In this document: positions 53,256-62,781 of the stretch, piece after piece
How the letters are laid out: the number at the start of each line of letters is the position of its first letter
How positions within the stretch are numbered: the first letter of the stretch is position 1
From: JANQOZ01 sp045106555
GTDB taxonomy: Bacteria > Pseudomonadota > Gammaproteobacteria > Xanthomonadales > SZUA-38
Assembly (NCBI GenBank): GCA_045106555.1
Contig: JBGCET010000005.1
Location: 62,001 to 126,000 of the forward strand
Direction of reading: 5' to 3'
DNA length: 64,000 nucleotides
The notes under the pieces: generated by a model
Database searches by the model: none
What the model saw: only the letters and a program-made list of their open reading frames with translations
What the model was told of the DNA's origin: nothing
Position numbers and translations under genes: made by a program

Positions 53256-54124
53256 CAGACAGCTCCTTCAGCAGCCTTCGCCGGGTTGGCTTCGGCTTGG
53301 CTCAGTCGTTTCGCAAAATTTTCGGCTATCGTTGTTGCAGCCCCAACATCTGACGGATCTTTGCCTTCGCCAGCAGACGTGGCACCAACCTCAGCCAACT
53401 CACTGACCAATGCGGTACCGACAACCACAGCAGCCGCTGTCTCTTTCAGTGACTGAATGTCGTCTTGAGATTTGATACCAAAACCAACGGCCACCGGCAG
53501 CGCGGATTTTTCCCGAATGGCAGCGGTGTGTCGCGCCACATCCTCAGCATCCAGATTGGCAGCACCGGTAATTCCTTTCAGCGCAACATAGTAAATGAAC
53601 CCGCTGGCCACGGCGCTAATGGCATTCAGGCGATCGCCCGAAGTGGTCGGGGCCACCAGAAAAATCTGCTTCAGGTTTAACGCCGCCGAATGATCGGTGA
53701 TGCAGGCAGCCTCTTCCGGAGGTAGATCAACAATTAGCAGCCCATCCACACCGGCGGCGCTGGCTCTGGCACAAAACGCCTCGAAACCAAACCGCTCCAG
53801 TGGGTTCAGGTAACCCATGAGCACTATCGGCGTGACCCGGTCTTGTTCGCGAAACTCCGCGACACAGCCCAGCACATACTCAAGATCTGCCCCTCGTGCC
53901 AGCGCCCGCTCGCTGGCGGCCTGGATTACCGGCCCATCGGCCATCGGATCAGAAAACGGCATCCCCAGCTCCAGCATGCTGGCCCCACCGCGAACCAGCG
54001 CATGCATCACCGGCACGGTATGGGCCAGCCCCGGGTCGCCGGCAGTGACAAAACATACCAAGGCTGGCCACTGCCCTTGTCGCTCTGCAAACATCTGGTC
54101 GATTCGATTGGTCAACGCGGTCAT
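53255..54124 (-). CDS. trpA: Tryptophan synthase alpha chain
   Basis: This chain cleaves indole-3-glycerol phosphate and passes indole to TrpB. The 289-residue TIM barrel has the catalytic Glu and Asp in MLELGMPFSDPMADGPVIQA and VDGLLIVDLPPEEA, and phosphate-binding loops later (LPVAVGFGIKSQDDIQ). It is about 20 residues longer than E. coli TrpA because of an Ala/Glu-rich tail. It overlaps trpB by four bases and accD by one, so the operon reads straight through. Confidence 0.96.
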   Translation of the reverse strand: MTALTNRIDQMFAERQGQWPALVCFVTAGDPGLAHTVPVMHALVRGGASMLELGMPFSDPMADGPVIQAASERALARGADLEYVLGCVAEFREQDRVTPIVLMGYLNPLERFGFEAFCARASAAGVDGLLIVDLPPEEAACITDHSAALNLKQIFLVAPTTSGDRLNAISAVASGFIYYVALKGITGAANLDAEDVARHTAAIREKSALPVAVGFGIKSQDDIQSLKETAAAVVVGTALVSELAEVGATSAGEGKDPSDVGAATTIAENFAKRLSQAEANPAKAAEGAV

Positions 54125-55335
54125 AAGGTTAAGCCTTCAAGTGCGGCAACGGTATTGACATCTTTGTCACCGCGGCCGGACAAGTTAACCAGGATTTTTT
54201 GATCCGGGGACATGTCGGCCGCCATCTTAAACGCATGGGCCAATGCATGACTGCTCTCCAGCGCCGGGATAATGCCCTCAACACGGCAAAGCTGGTGAAA
54301 TGCAGCCATGGTCTCGTCGTCCGTAACCGACTCATAACGGGCCCTGCCGCTGTCTTTCAGCCAAGCGTGCTCAGGCCCAACTCCTGGATAATCAAGGCCA
54401 GCGGAAATGGAATGAGTTTCAGTGATTTGGCCATCAGCGTTGTCCAGCAGATAAGTGCGGTTGCCATGCAGCACACCCACTTTGCCAGCGTTCAGTGACG
54501 CCGCGTGGCGACCGGATTTCAGCCCGGCGCCTGCCGCTTCAACCCCCACCATTTCAACCGCTTGATCATCAACAAACGGATGAAACAGGCCGATAGCATT
54601 AGATCCGCCACCCACACAGGCCACCAGGGAATCGGGCAAACAGCCGTACTCGTCCAACATCTGCTGACGCGCTTCACGACCCGATACGGCGTTAAAGTCT
54701 CTGACCAGCAATGGGTAAGGATGTGGTCCGGCTACGGTCCCAATGATGTAAAACGTGTTGTCCACGTTGCTCACCCAGTCTCGCAAGGCTTCGTTTAGTG
54801 CGTCTTTGAGGGTTTTCGAACCGGACTCAACCGGCCGCACCTGCGCGCCAAGAAGCTTCATGCGATAGACATTGGGGGCCTGACGCTCAATATCCGTTGA
54901 ACCCATGTAAACCACGCACTCCAGCCCCAGCCGGGCGGCCACTGTGGCCGATGCAACGCCATGTTGACCCGCGCCGGTTTCGGCAATCACCCGGGGTTTA
55001 CCCAGGGCCTTGGCGAGCAACGCCTGACCCACCGTGTTATTGATCTTGTGGGCACCGGTGTGATTGAGGTCTTCCCGCTTCAGCAGAATCTGGGCGCCAC
55101 CAATTTGCTCACTGAGACGTTGGGCGTGGTAGATCGGCGAGGGCCGTCCGACGTAGTGAGCTAAATCACGATCAAGCTCGCGGCAAAAATCCGGGTCAGC
55201 CTTCAGCGAAGAGTAGGCGTTGCGTAAATCCGACAACGCTGCCATCAGGGTTTCAGCAACAAAGGTCCCACCGTAGGGCCCAAAGTGCCCGTTGGCATCA
55301 GGCCAGGCGTAACGAGCTTCAGCGTTCATCTGCAC
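54121..55335 (-). CDS. trpB: Tryptophan synthase beta chain
   Basis: This PLP enzyme condenses indole with serine. The 404-residue protein shows NHTGAHKINNTVGQALLAKA with the PLP-lysine, the channel-lining AETGAGQHGVASATVAARLG, and CVGGGSNAIGLFHPF as the phosphate loop. ATG at 55335 or the second ATG two codons later are both possible. It overlaps trpF by 11-17 bases. TrpF-TrpB-TrpA adjacency is the arrangement in many gamma- and betaproteobacteria without a full trp operon. Confidence 0.97.
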   Translation of the reverse strand: MQMNAEARYAWPDANGHFGPYGGTFVAETLMAALSDLRNAYSSLKADPDFCRELDRDLAHYVGRPSPIYHAQRLSEQIGGAQILLKREDLNHTGAHKINNTVGQALLAKALGKPRVIAETGAGQHGVASATVAARLGLECVVYMGSTDIERQAPNVYRMKLLGAQVRPVESGSKTLKDALNEALRDWVSNVDNTFYIIGTVAGPHPYPLLVRDFNAVSGREARQQMLDEYGCLPDSLVACVGGGSNAIGLFHPFVDDQAVEMVGVEAAGAGLKSGRHAASLNAGKVGVLHGNRTYLLDNADGQITETHSISAGLDYPGVGPEHAWLKDSGRARYESVTDDETMAAFHQLCRVEGIIPALESSHALAHAFKMAADMSPDQKILVNLSGRGDKDVNTVAALEGLTL

Positions 55336-55942
55336 GGCGTACCTGGGTCATAAAAGCGGTCATTTTTTCTGCATCCTTGATGCCTGGGGTTGATTCAATT
55401 CCGCTGCTAACGTCCACCGCGAAAGGCCGAAGTTGAATCACGCTGTCAGCAACGTTTTCCGGGTTCAGGCCACCGGCCAGCACCCAGCGCGACCCACCAC
55501 TATCGCCGGGAAATCTGGCAGCGTCAATGGATTGTCCAGTACCGCCTAAAGCGCCCGGCAAATGGCTGTCAATCAACAGCTTACACGCGCCGGAGTGGCT
55601 GGCCATTTCCGTGTCGGCCACCGCTTCGCTCAGGGCCTTGATCCATGGCACACCGAACTGTTGACAAAAGACTTGATCTTCCGTGCCATGAAACTGCAGC
55701 AAATCCGGCTCGATAACATCAATGGCGCGGCGCACAGCGTCAGCGGTTGGATCGAGAAACAGCAATACGCTGCGCGTGTTAGCGTCAAGGCGATCGCGTA
55801 ACGAACGGGCGTGAGATAGCTTCAGAAAGCGCGCGCTGGCGGGCACCAGCACCAGCCCTATCGCGTCAACACCGAGCCCGCAGGCAAAATCAACGTCTGC
55901 AGCCTGGGTCAGGCCGCAGAATTTCACGCGGGTTCTAGTCAT
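55319..55942 (-). CDS. trpF: Phosphoribosylanthranilate isomerase
   Basis: This enzyme carries out the third step of tryptophan synthesis. The 207-residue TIM-barrel starts at ATG 55942 with MTRTRVKFCGLTQAADVDFA, where the Cys in KFCG is the general base; the open frame up to 56056 belongs inside truA and is rejected. Other motifs are LLQFHGTEDQVFCQQF and VLAGGLNPENVADSV with the phosphate site. Length is normal. It overlaps truA by four bases and trpB at its end. Confidence 0.94.
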   Translation of the reverse strand: MTRTRVKFCGLTQAADVDFACGLGVDAIGLVLVPASARFLKLSHARSLRDRLDANTRSVLLFLDPTADAVRRAIDVIEPDLLQFHGTEDQVFCQQFGVPWIKALSEAVADTEMASHSGACKLLIDSHLPGALGGTGQSIDAARFPGDSGGSRWVLAGGLNPENVADSVIQLRPFAVDVSSGIESTPGIKDAEKMTAFMTQVRRADER

Positions 55943-56709
55943 GCAGGAATTCCAAAAGCAGCGGGATATACCACTTGCTCCAAGGTTAACCCCGCCGCTG
56001 GCGCAGTCGGCCCGGCGCGCCGTCGATCTCGCCCGGTCAAAAGCTGAAAAATCCACTCAGGAGGTTTTTCGGCTTTTCCCACTAGCAATAATGATCCAAC
56101 AATATTTCGCACCATATGATGGAGAAATGCGTTCCCCTCGATGCTCAGCGTAACGGTTTCCCCCTGTCGGGTCACGCTGAGGGCGGTCATTCGTCTTGTC
56201 GCGTGCCGGGCCTGACAGGAGCTGGCTCGAAAAGCGCTGAAATCGTGCTCGCCAAGCAGCGCTTGTGCAGCTTGATGCATCAGGCCCTCATCCAGTTTTT
56301 TTGCCACCCAGGCATGATTGAGTCTAGCCAACGCTGGGCGCACAGAACGATTCATGATCCGGTAACAATATCGGCGGGAAACGGCGGAAAACCGGGCGTT
56401 AAAGTCGACAGCGACTGGGACGGCCCACAGCACCCTGAGATCGTCGGGCAGATGAGTATTGGTTCCCAGCACCCAGGCTTTGGGTTCTCGCACACACGGC
56501 GCGTCAAAATGCGCGACCTGAACCGCCGCGTGAACGCCGGTATCGGTTCGACCGGCGCCATGGACAGTGATCGGGTGGTCAGCGACTTGACCTAGGGCTC
56601 GCTCAAGTTCGCTTTGCACGGTAGGGGTTTGCGCCTGGGTTTGCCAGCCAAGAAATCGACTGCCATCGTATTCAATACCCAGCGCAATTCGATCGGTTAT
56701 TTGGGCCAT
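55939..56709 (-). CDS. truA: tRNA pseudouridine(38-40) synthase
   Basis: This enzyme converts uridines 38-40 of the tRNA anticodon stem to pseudouridine. The 256-residue protein has the catalytic Asp in VHGAGRTDTGVHAAVQVAHF, the RYCYRIMNRS segment, and NAFLHHMVRNIVGSLLLVGK near the C-terminus. Length matches TruA. It begins the trpF-trpB-trpA-accD string and follows fimV after 130 bases containing a hairpin. Confidence 0.95.
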   Translation of the reverse strand: MAQITDRIALGIEYDGSRFLGWQTQAQTPTVQSELERALGQVADHPITVHGAGRTDTGVHAAVQVAHFDAPCVREPKAWVLGTNTHLPDDLRVLWAVPVAVDFNARFSAVSRRYCYRIMNRSVRPALARLNHAWVAKKLDEGLMHQAAQALLGEHDFSAFRASSCQARHATRRMTALSVTRQGETVTLSIEGNAFLHHMVRNIVGSLLLVGKAEKPPEWIFQLLTGRDRRRAGPTAPAAGLTLEQVVYPAAFGIPA

Positions 56710-56790
56710 TTTCTGGAATCTTGCCCAGCCGGCGTTGTGGAGGACTCCGCCCCGCAGCGCAACAGATAGGTCACCCGTTCGCTGGACGGG

Positions 56791-56815
56791 CTCCCTGCCG
56801 GATTACCGGCAAGGA
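56791..56815 (-). terminator. Hairpin after fimV
   Basis: CTCCCTGCCGG, loop ATT(A), CCGGCAAGGAG forms an 11-base stem with one mismatch, 25 bases past the fimV stop on the minus strand. A second small stem (CCCGT/ACGGG) lies just beyond at about 56774-56790. No strong T-run follows, so termination may be partial before truA. Confidence 0.5.
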
Positions 56816-56839
56816 GTCAGCGTTAGACGAGGTCAAGGG

Positions 56840-59446
56840 CTAGCCGCTTAGATCGCTCAGCAACGACTTGGCTTCATCTTTCTGGCCATCGCTACCTTCT
56901 GCCAACACTTCTTCCAGCATGCCTTTGGCACCCTCAGGATCGCCCATATCGATATAGGCTTTGGCCAGATCCAATTTAGTGCCAACGGCGTCGTCGTCAC
57001 CAAACAGCTCTTCGCTGTCCAGATCCAGATCTTCCAGACCCAGGTCACCAAGGTCGTCATCTGCAGACTCCAGCTCAGCCAAGGTGTCGCTGGCGTCTTC
57101 AGCCAAGTCGTCAACCAGGGCTTCCGCCTGATCAGCACCCTCGCTAAGTACGGAACCCAGATCCGGATCATCGCCCAGCGAAATATCAATCGCGTCGTCG
57201 TCGGTCACCGACTGCAGTTCAAACTCGGTATCTTCATCGAGCTTAGCTGTAGCGACGGTTTCATCGGCGGCATCGTCGCTGCTGGCGTCCAGGTCAAAAT
57301 CCAGCGAGAGATCGCCATCATCCGTTGACTCCAGAGACAGCTCGGGCTCGTTATCGCCCAAACCCAGACCCAGGTCGTCGTCACTGACCGCTGCAGGCAC
57401 CGTGTCGCCATCCAAATCCAATGACAAATCATCATCGTCGGCGTCGGCACCGTCCAAATCGAAATCCAATCCGCCGTCGTCGTCAGACTCTGTGTCGCCG
57501 ACGTCGAAGCTCAAGTCTGCTTCATCCATCTCCACCGTTGGCATTTCCAAATCCGCGGCATCGATATCCATATCGCCAAACAGATCGTGATCCGGTGCCA
57601 AAGTCTGGCCCATGGCTTTCACTTCCATCCATGCCGGATGGCTCGCGCCACCGATACCCGCCAACATGGCCTGGGCACCGTCAGTAAATCGGTCCTTTTC
57701 TTCCGCCGCATAAGCGGCACGCAGGTAGGCAAGATGCGCCTGGGGATTTTCCGGCGTGTCGGTCGCAGCAGTGTGCAGCTGATCCAGCGATGGTGCCTCA
57801 AGATCCGTGGTTGCGGGCTCATCAACCGGCTCAACAACCGGCAGCTCGCTGGTATCAGCCTCTGTGGCGTTGGAAATACGGTCAATCAGAGACGATCCAC
57901 CCAAATCTTCTTCTTTATTTCGACGCGTGGCTACCAGTCCGCCGACACCCAACAGCACCAACAATCCTGCGCCGCCCAGGACGAAAGGATTTTTCACCCA
58001 GCCCATTACCTTATCCATCATGGAAGGCTCAGGCCGGCGAACGGGAGGCTTGGGCGCAGGCTCTTCGACCTCGGGCTCCGGATCGGTTTGCGTCACCGCT
58101 GCGTCATCGGACTCTTGCTCGAAGGAGGCCAACTCCTGATCCAGACTGGCACCCTCATCATTCAGTCCAGTGACCGAACCGGCAGCGTCCGTGAAATTGT
58201 TATCTACCGCATCATTCAGTGCGTCCGGTGCGGCATTACCTAAATCAGCAACGGCTTGACCTGTCAGCTCGATTTGATTCTGCAGATCGGCCAGATCGGC
58301 GTCTTTCAGGGTAATGGTTCGTTCATAGGTACCGATCAGGCGTTCCAGGTCGGAGATACGGGAGCGCATCTCGTCATTTTCCTGATTAGTACTGATCAGA
58401 TCTTCTCTGGAGCGCGCCAGGTCGTCACGCAAACCCGCTAACTGGGCTCGGTTAGCCGCGTCAGAGCCAGACTCGCCAGCGCCGGTATCGGCAAGATCCT
58501 GACTGGATCCCGATGGAGGAACCAGTTCCAACCGCGTGTCGGTGGTGGTAGTCGGCGCAGGATCGGGCTGAAGGTAATCGGCCGTCGCGCTGGATTCAGA
58601 CACCAGCGGAGCGCTGCTTGATGCCGATTGACGATAACTTTCCCACGCTTGGTTTTGGGTCCTGACACTGGATAACGCATCAGCCACTCCCTGTCGGTCT
58701 AAGTCAGAACCGTCGGGCATACGCAGGATCGCACCCTTTTTCAGTGCATTGATGTTGTCCTGAAAAAAGGCGTCAGGGTTTAATCGATAGAGCGTCATCA
58801 TCATCTGATTGATGGTGACATCGCCAGATGGACGATTGTCTCGAGCGATCTCCCAAAGGGTATCGCCGCTGGCCACTTCGTAACTGCCGCCGCCAGCGCT
58901 CGCACTTGAGGAAGACGATGGCGATGATGTGGCGCGCGAGGGTGTCGGCGCGGCTGGGGTCGAGGTTGTGGCGGGCTCCGGGTCGGTCATCCGTGGTGCT
59001 GGCGCCCTTGGCTGCTCTGGCGCCGAGCTGACCTGAGCACTGGAGCTCGACACTGGTGGATCCAGTAAAACCACATATTCCCGCAACAGGCGGCCGTTGG
59101 GCCAGTTGACTTCAATAAGAAAATCGACAAACGGATCGGTCACCAGATCCCGGGACGTCACCGAAATGACATATCGACCTGCGGATGATGTTGTGACCGC
59201 AAAGTCCAGATCAATGTCCAAAGAGCTTGCGTCAAGACCCACGCGCTCAAAATCTTCTGCAGCAGCAAGGCTGACTTCGGTGCTCTCAGGCTCCGAAACG
59301 TCGTCATACAGGAGCTCGATCTGAGCCGACAGCGGCTGATTGAGCTTAGAATTGACCTGTATCTCGCCCAGCCCCAGTGACCATGCTGCAAACGGCACCA
59401 TTCCAGCCGCGAGCACCGCCATTTTCCTGATCAGGCTGCTATTCAT
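56840..59446 (-). CDS. fimV: FimV: peptidoglycan-binding hub for type IV pili / polar assembly
   Basis: This large inner-membrane protein of about 868 residues supports type IV pilus assembly and polar organisation. ATG at 59446 follows GGGGGAA and gives a signal peptide (MAVLAAGMVPFAAWSLGLGE). After it come the FimV N-terminal domain (IQVNSKLNQPLSAQIELLYD), a LysM domain near residue 190 (GDTLWEIARDNRPSGDVTIN), a coiled coil near 320-400, a membrane segment (PFVLGGAGLLVLLGVGGLVA), a very acidic Asp/Leu-rich cytoplasmic region, and a C-terminal TPR-like FimV motif (LDLAKAYIDMGDPEGAKGML). The order matches Pseudomonas FimV. Confidence 0.93.
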   Translation of the reverse strand: MNSSLIRKMAVLAAGMVPFAAWSLGLGEIQVNSKLNQPLSAQIELLYDDVSEPESTEVSLAAAEDFERVGLDASSLDIDLDFAVTTSSAGRYVISVTSRDLVTDPFVDFLIEVNWPNGRLLREYVVLLDPPVSSSSAQVSSAPEQPRAPAPRMTDPEPATTSTPAAPTPSRATSSPSSSSSASAGGGSYEVASGDTLWEIARDNRPSGDVTINQMMMTLYRLNPDAFFQDNINALKKGAILRMPDGSDLDRQGVADALSSVRTQNQAWESYRQSASSSAPLVSESSATADYLQPDPAPTTTTDTRLELVPPSGSSQDLADTGAGESGSDAANRAQLAGLRDDLARSREDLISTNQENDEMRSRISDLERLIGTYERTITLKDADLADLQNQIELTGQAVADLGNAAPDALNDAVDNNFTDAAGSVTGLNDEGASLDQELASFEQESDDAAVTQTDPEPEVEEPAPKPPVRRPEPSMMDKVMGWVKNPFVLGGAGLLVLLGVGGLVATRRNKEEDLGGSSLIDRISNATEADTSELPVVEPVDEPATTDLEAPSLDQLHTAATDTPENPQAHLAYLRAAYAAEEKDRFTDGAQAMLAGIGGASHPAWMEVKAMGQTLAPDHDLFGDMDIDAADLEMPTVEMDEADLSFDVGDTESDDDGGLDFDLDGADADDDDLSLDLDGDTVPAAVSDDDLGLGLGDNEPELSLESTDDGDLSLDFDLDASSDDAADETVATAKLDEDTEFELQSVTDDDAIDISLGDDPDLGSVLSEGADQAEALVDDLAEDASDTLAELESADDDLGDLGLEDLDLDSEELFGDDDAVGTKLDLAKAYIDMGDPEGAKGMLEEVLAEGSDGQKDEAKSLLSDLSG

Positions 59447-59540
59447 CACCACTTCCCCCATACCTCAATTTCAGCACTACAATTAGTGTGTTACGTAGCA
59501 CTATTTAGATTAGACATCATAAGCCGGCTTCAACTATAGA

Positions 59541-60563
59541 TTATAAATGACTTTTTACCAATAGCTCAGCTAACTGAACGGTGTTTAAGGCCGCCCCTTT
59601 ACGCACGTTGTCGGAAACCACCCACAGGTTCATACCCGTTGGATGAGTCAAGTCCTTTCGAATCCGGCCAACGAACACGTCATCATGGCCAGCGGCGTGG
59701 GTTGCCGGGGTGGGATAGCCGCCTGAGCGCGCCTCGTCCATCAAGGTCACTCCAGGGCTGCTGCGCATCAGGTCCTGCACCTGCTCAACTGTCGCAGGCT
59801 CCCGGGTTTCCAAGTGAACCGCCTCTGCGTGACCGTAAAAAACCGGCACTCGGACCGCCGTTGGGTTGACTCCGATGGTGTCGTCTTCGAGGATTTTTTG
59901 TGTTTCCCACACCAACTTCATTTCCTCTCGGGTGAAGCCGTTGTCCTGAAAATCGTCGATATGAGGCACGACGTTAAACGCAATCTGGTCGCCAAACTTG
60001 GCCGGTGTAACGCTCTGTCCCTGGCTCACCTGCTGAGTTTGATCGGTGAGCTCATCAATACCCTGTTGGCCCGCGCCGGATACGCTTTGATACGTCGCTA
60101 TATTGATTCGAGTGATACCAAACTGGCGGTGGATTGGTGCCAGCGCCACCATCAACTGCATGGTGGAACAATTGGGATTAGCCACAATTCCAGTATCCCG
60201 ATATCGGGCCAGCGCGTGAGGATTGACCTCAGCAACCACCAACGGTACGTCGTCGCGGTAACGAAATTCAGACGTGTTATCCACCACCACGCAGCCCGCC
60301 GCTGCCGCTTTTGGTGCGTATTTCGCCGACACTGACCCACCAGCAGAAAACAGGCCAAGATCGGTACTCGTAAAATCGTAAGTGGCTAGATCCTGCACTG
60401 TCAGGGTCTGATCACCATAGGTCAGGGTTTGCCCAGCACTCCTGGCGCTGGCCAGCGGAACCAATTGAGACAGCGGGAATTGTCGCTGCGCCAAGATGGA
60501 CAACATGGCACGGCCGACGGCTCCGGTGGCCCCTGCAACGGCTACGGTCAGGTTCTGACTCAT
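59541..60563 (-). CDS. asd: Aspartate-semialdehyde dehydrogenase
   Basis: This enzyme reduces aspartyl phosphate in the lysine/threonine/methionine pathway. ATG at 60563 (MSQNLTVAVAGATGAVGRAM) gives 340 residues with the NADP loop GATGAVG near the start; the extra residues to 60590 lie in aroC and are rejected. The catalytic Cys is in VANPNCSTMQLMVALAP, and the His in VRVPVFYGHAEAVHLE. It overlaps aroC by four bases. asd next to fimV and truA is the Pseudomonas-type order. Confidence 0.95.
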   Translation of the reverse strand: MSQNLTVAVAGATGAVGRAMLSILAQRQFPLSQLVPLASARSAGQTLTYGDQTLTVQDLATYDFTSTDLGLFSAGGSVSAKYAPKAAAAGCVVVDNTSEFRYRDDVPLVVAEVNPHALARYRDTGIVANPNCSTMQLMVALAPIHRQFGITRINIATYQSVSGAGQQGIDELTDQTQQVSQGQSVTPAKFGDQIAFNVVPHIDDFQDNGFTREEMKLVWETQKILEDDTIGVNPTAVRVPVFYGHAEAVHLETREPATVEQVQDLMRSSPGVTLMDEARSGGYPTPATHAAGHDDVFVGRIRKDLTHPTGMNLWVVSDNVRKGAALNTVQLAELLVKSHL

Positions 60564-61660
60564 GAGTTTGATCCCCGGGGAAATTGCCATGGCGGTACAA
60601 CCTTCGCATTCTGGGCTCGGTGGCGCAGATGCTGATCCATCAAGACCAGCAGCGTCATGGCCTCAACGATCGGCGGCGCACGCAAACCCACGCAGGGATC
60701 ATGTCGTCCCTTCGTCACCACTTCCACCGGCTTCCCCTGTTGATCAATTGATGGCACCGGCAGACGCAGACTTGAGGTGGCCTTAAAGGCAACGCTGGCA
60801 AGCACATCCTGCCCGGTAGAGATTCCACCCAGAACGCCGCCCGCATGATTACTCTCAAACCCATCCGGGGTCATGACGTCACGGTGTTCACTGCCTGGCT
60901 GGGACACACTGCTAAATCCTGCGCCCACCTCAACGCCCTTGACGGCATTAATACTCATCAGGGCACCCGCCAGCTCAGCGTCCAACTTTCCGTAGACCGG
61001 CTCACCCCAACCGGCGGGAACGCCGGTGGCTCTGACGTTCACCCGAGCACCCGCGGAATCGCCCGATTTGCGCAGCGCGTCAAGATAGGGCTCAAGGTCG
61101 GCGGCCCACTTTGGGTCGGGACTGAAAAAAGCGTTGTTCTCCACCTCGGCCCAGTCGATCGTTGCGGCTTGAGTATCACCCACCTGCACAACGCAAGCCT
61201 GTACCTTGATGCCAAACTGCTCGCTAAGGTATTTGCGAGCGACTGCGCCAGCGGCCACCCGCATAGTGGTTTCCCTCGCAGATGAGCGTCCCCCGCCCCG
61301 ATAATCCCGCAAGCCGTATTTGGCGTCGTAGGCAAAATCTGCGTGTCCTGGGCGATATTGCTGTTTAATCGCTGTGTAGTCTCGAGATCTGGCATCGGTG
61401 TTTTCGATTAACAGGGCAATGGGCGTGCCGGTCGTGACGCCCTCAAAAACCCCCGACTGGATGGTGACCGCATCTGCTTCGCGACGCTGTGAGGTATGTC
61501 GCGTTTTGCCGGTTGCCCGGCGCCGCAGATCGGGCGTCAAATCGTCTTCGTTCAGGCGCAAGCCGGGCGGGCAGCCGTCAATAATACAGCCAATCCCCGG
61601 CCCATGGCTTTCACCAAAAGTCGTCACCGTGAGTAATTTGCCGAAACTATTACTGGACAT
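60560..61660 (-). CDS. aroC: Chorismate synthase
   Basis: This enzyme makes chorismate from EPSP, last step of the shikimate route, using reduced FMN. ATG at 61660 gives MSSNSFGKLLTVTTFGESHG, the exact family start, and 366 residues; residues coded upstream to 61753 lie inside prmB and are rejected. Further signatures are GKTRHTSQRREADAV, GHADFAYDAKYGLRDYRGGG followed by RSSARETTMRVAAGA, and GGISTGQDV. It overlaps prmB by 11 bases and asd by four. Confidence 0.96.
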   Translation of the reverse strand: MSSNSFGKLLTVTTFGESHGPGIGCIIDGCPPGLRLNEDDLTPDLRRRATGKTRHTSQRREADAVTIQSGVFEGVTTGTPIALLIENTDARSRDYTAIKQQYRPGHADFAYDAKYGLRDYRGGGRSSARETTMRVAAGAVARKYLSEQFGIKVQACVVQVGDTQAATIDWAEVENNAFFSPDPKWAADLEPYLDALRKSGDSAGARVNVRATGVPAGWGEPVYGKLDAELAGALMSINAVKGVEVGAGFSSVSQPGSEHRDVMTPDGFESNHAGGVLGGISTGQDVLASVAFKATSSLRLPVPSIDQQGKPVEVVTKGRHDPCVGLRAPPIVEAMTLLVLMDQHLRHRAQNAKVVPPWQFPRGSNS

Positions 61661-62666
61661 GACGTGCGCCCCCAATGGCTTTGGCCAGGGCGGGTTGCCA
61701 ACGGGCCAGGTCATGAGCGCTGATGGCCGCGACACCGCCACCGCCATACTCAAAGCTTAACCACGTCAACGCTTCTGCAGGCCGCAGCGGCGCCAGAATC
61801 GTGCCTAATAATTCTTCCAGTGCCGCAGCACTGTTGCCGGTTTCCAAAATCAAATGTCCATCAGACGTCAGGTAGTCCGGCGCATCGTGCAGAATCTTCA
61901 AGGGCAAATCCAGTCCTTCTCCATCACAACGCAACGCCATGCCCGGCTCATGTCGGTATTCCGCAGGCAACTGCTCATACTCGGCATCGGAGACATAAGG
62001 CGGATTGCTGACAATCAGGCGGTAGGTGCCGCTCACGGGTTCAAACAAGTGGCCCTCCACGACCTTGCATCGTTCAAGCAGACCGTGAGCCGCTACGTTG
62101 CGCCGGGCAACGGCAACAGCCTGGGAACTTAGGTCGCTGGCCGCCACTTGTACGTCAGGAAACCTCAGCGCGATGGCAATGGCGATGCAACCGCTGCCCG
62201 TGCACAGGTCAAGCACCCGATCGCCTGCAGCCAGCGGCCATAACGGCAAGCCATCAGCGATCAGTTCAGCAATGGGGGAGCGAGGGATCAGCACGCTTGC
62301 GTTAACCTCAAATCGAAGCCCTGCAAACCACGCCTCTCCCGTCATGTACGCCATCGGCTCGCGGGTTTCAATTCGCCGCTGCAGCCAGTGGTCGACCGTC
62401 TGACGCTGGGTGCTGGAAATGGTCTTGTCGCCTTCCAGTGGCTGTCCTGGATCTAGCTCAAGAGCGGCGGCAGTCAACCAGCAAGCCTCATCCCAAGCAT
62501 TGTCAGTTCCATGACCAAACCAGACCCCGGCGCGCTCAAGCGCATCGGCCACGTCCTGAACAACCTGCCCCAAGACCTGGCATTGCTCACCAACCGCGGC
62601 GGTCTCACCACAGGACCCTGCCTCGGCATCCGCTCGGCTACGCGCCTCGCAATTAATGTTGGCCAC
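61650..62666 (-). CDS. prmB: Ribosomal protein uL3 N5-glutamine methyltransferase
   Basis: This enzyme methylates a glutamine of ribosomal protein L3 (uL3) using S-adenosylmethionine. It has GVWFGHGTDNAWDEACWLTA, closely like E. coli PrmB, VLIPRSPIAELIADGL, the SAM loop VLDLCTGSGCIAIAIAL and the catalytic NPPY in LIVSNPPYVSDAEYEQLP. The start is uncertain: GTG at 62666 gives 338 residues, TTG at 62573 about 308, nearer the E. coli length; the frame open to 62978 runs into the divergent promoter and is not supported. It is upstream of aroC in the usual prmB-aroC order. Confidence 0.9.
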   Translation of the reverse strand: MANINCEARSRADAEAGSCGETAAVGEQCQVLGQVVQDVADALERAGVWFGHGTDNAWDEACWLTAAALELDPGQPLEGDKTISSTQRQTVDHWLQRRIETREPMAYMTGEAWFAGLRFEVNASVLIPRSPIAELIADGLPLWPLAAGDRVLDLCTGSGCIAIAIALRFPDVQVAASDLSSQAVAVARRNVAAHGLLERCKVVEGHLFEPVSGTYRLIVSNPPYVSDAEYEQLPAEYRHEPGMALRCDGEGLDLPLKILHDAPDYLTSDGHLILETGNSAAALEELLGTILAPLRPAEALTWLSFEYGGGGVAAISAHDLARWQPALAKAIGGARHVQ

Positions 62667-62747
62667 TACCAATTTCCTAGAAAAAACCCATCCCGCCAGT
62701 ATATGGCGGTACGAGCCGCAAGGCACACTCAAAAACCACATTGGCCG

Positions 62748-62753
62748 TATAAT
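62748..62753 (+). promoter_or_regulatory. -10 box of the SCO1-psd transcript
   Basis: A perfect TATAAT lies 28 bases before the SCO1 start on the plus strand, in the gap divergent from prmB. No good -35 box is found at the right spacing, so an activator may be needed or the match may be partly chance. Confidence 0.5.
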
Positions 62754-62781
62754 GCGCGGAATTGTCGAAGGATGTCCTGTT

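Noticed and set aside
56857..57690. Repetitive Asp/Leu-rich coding sequence as a possible simple repeat or separate acidic gene
   Set aside because: It is in frame within fimV and is the acidic cytoplasmic region expected of FimV proteins.
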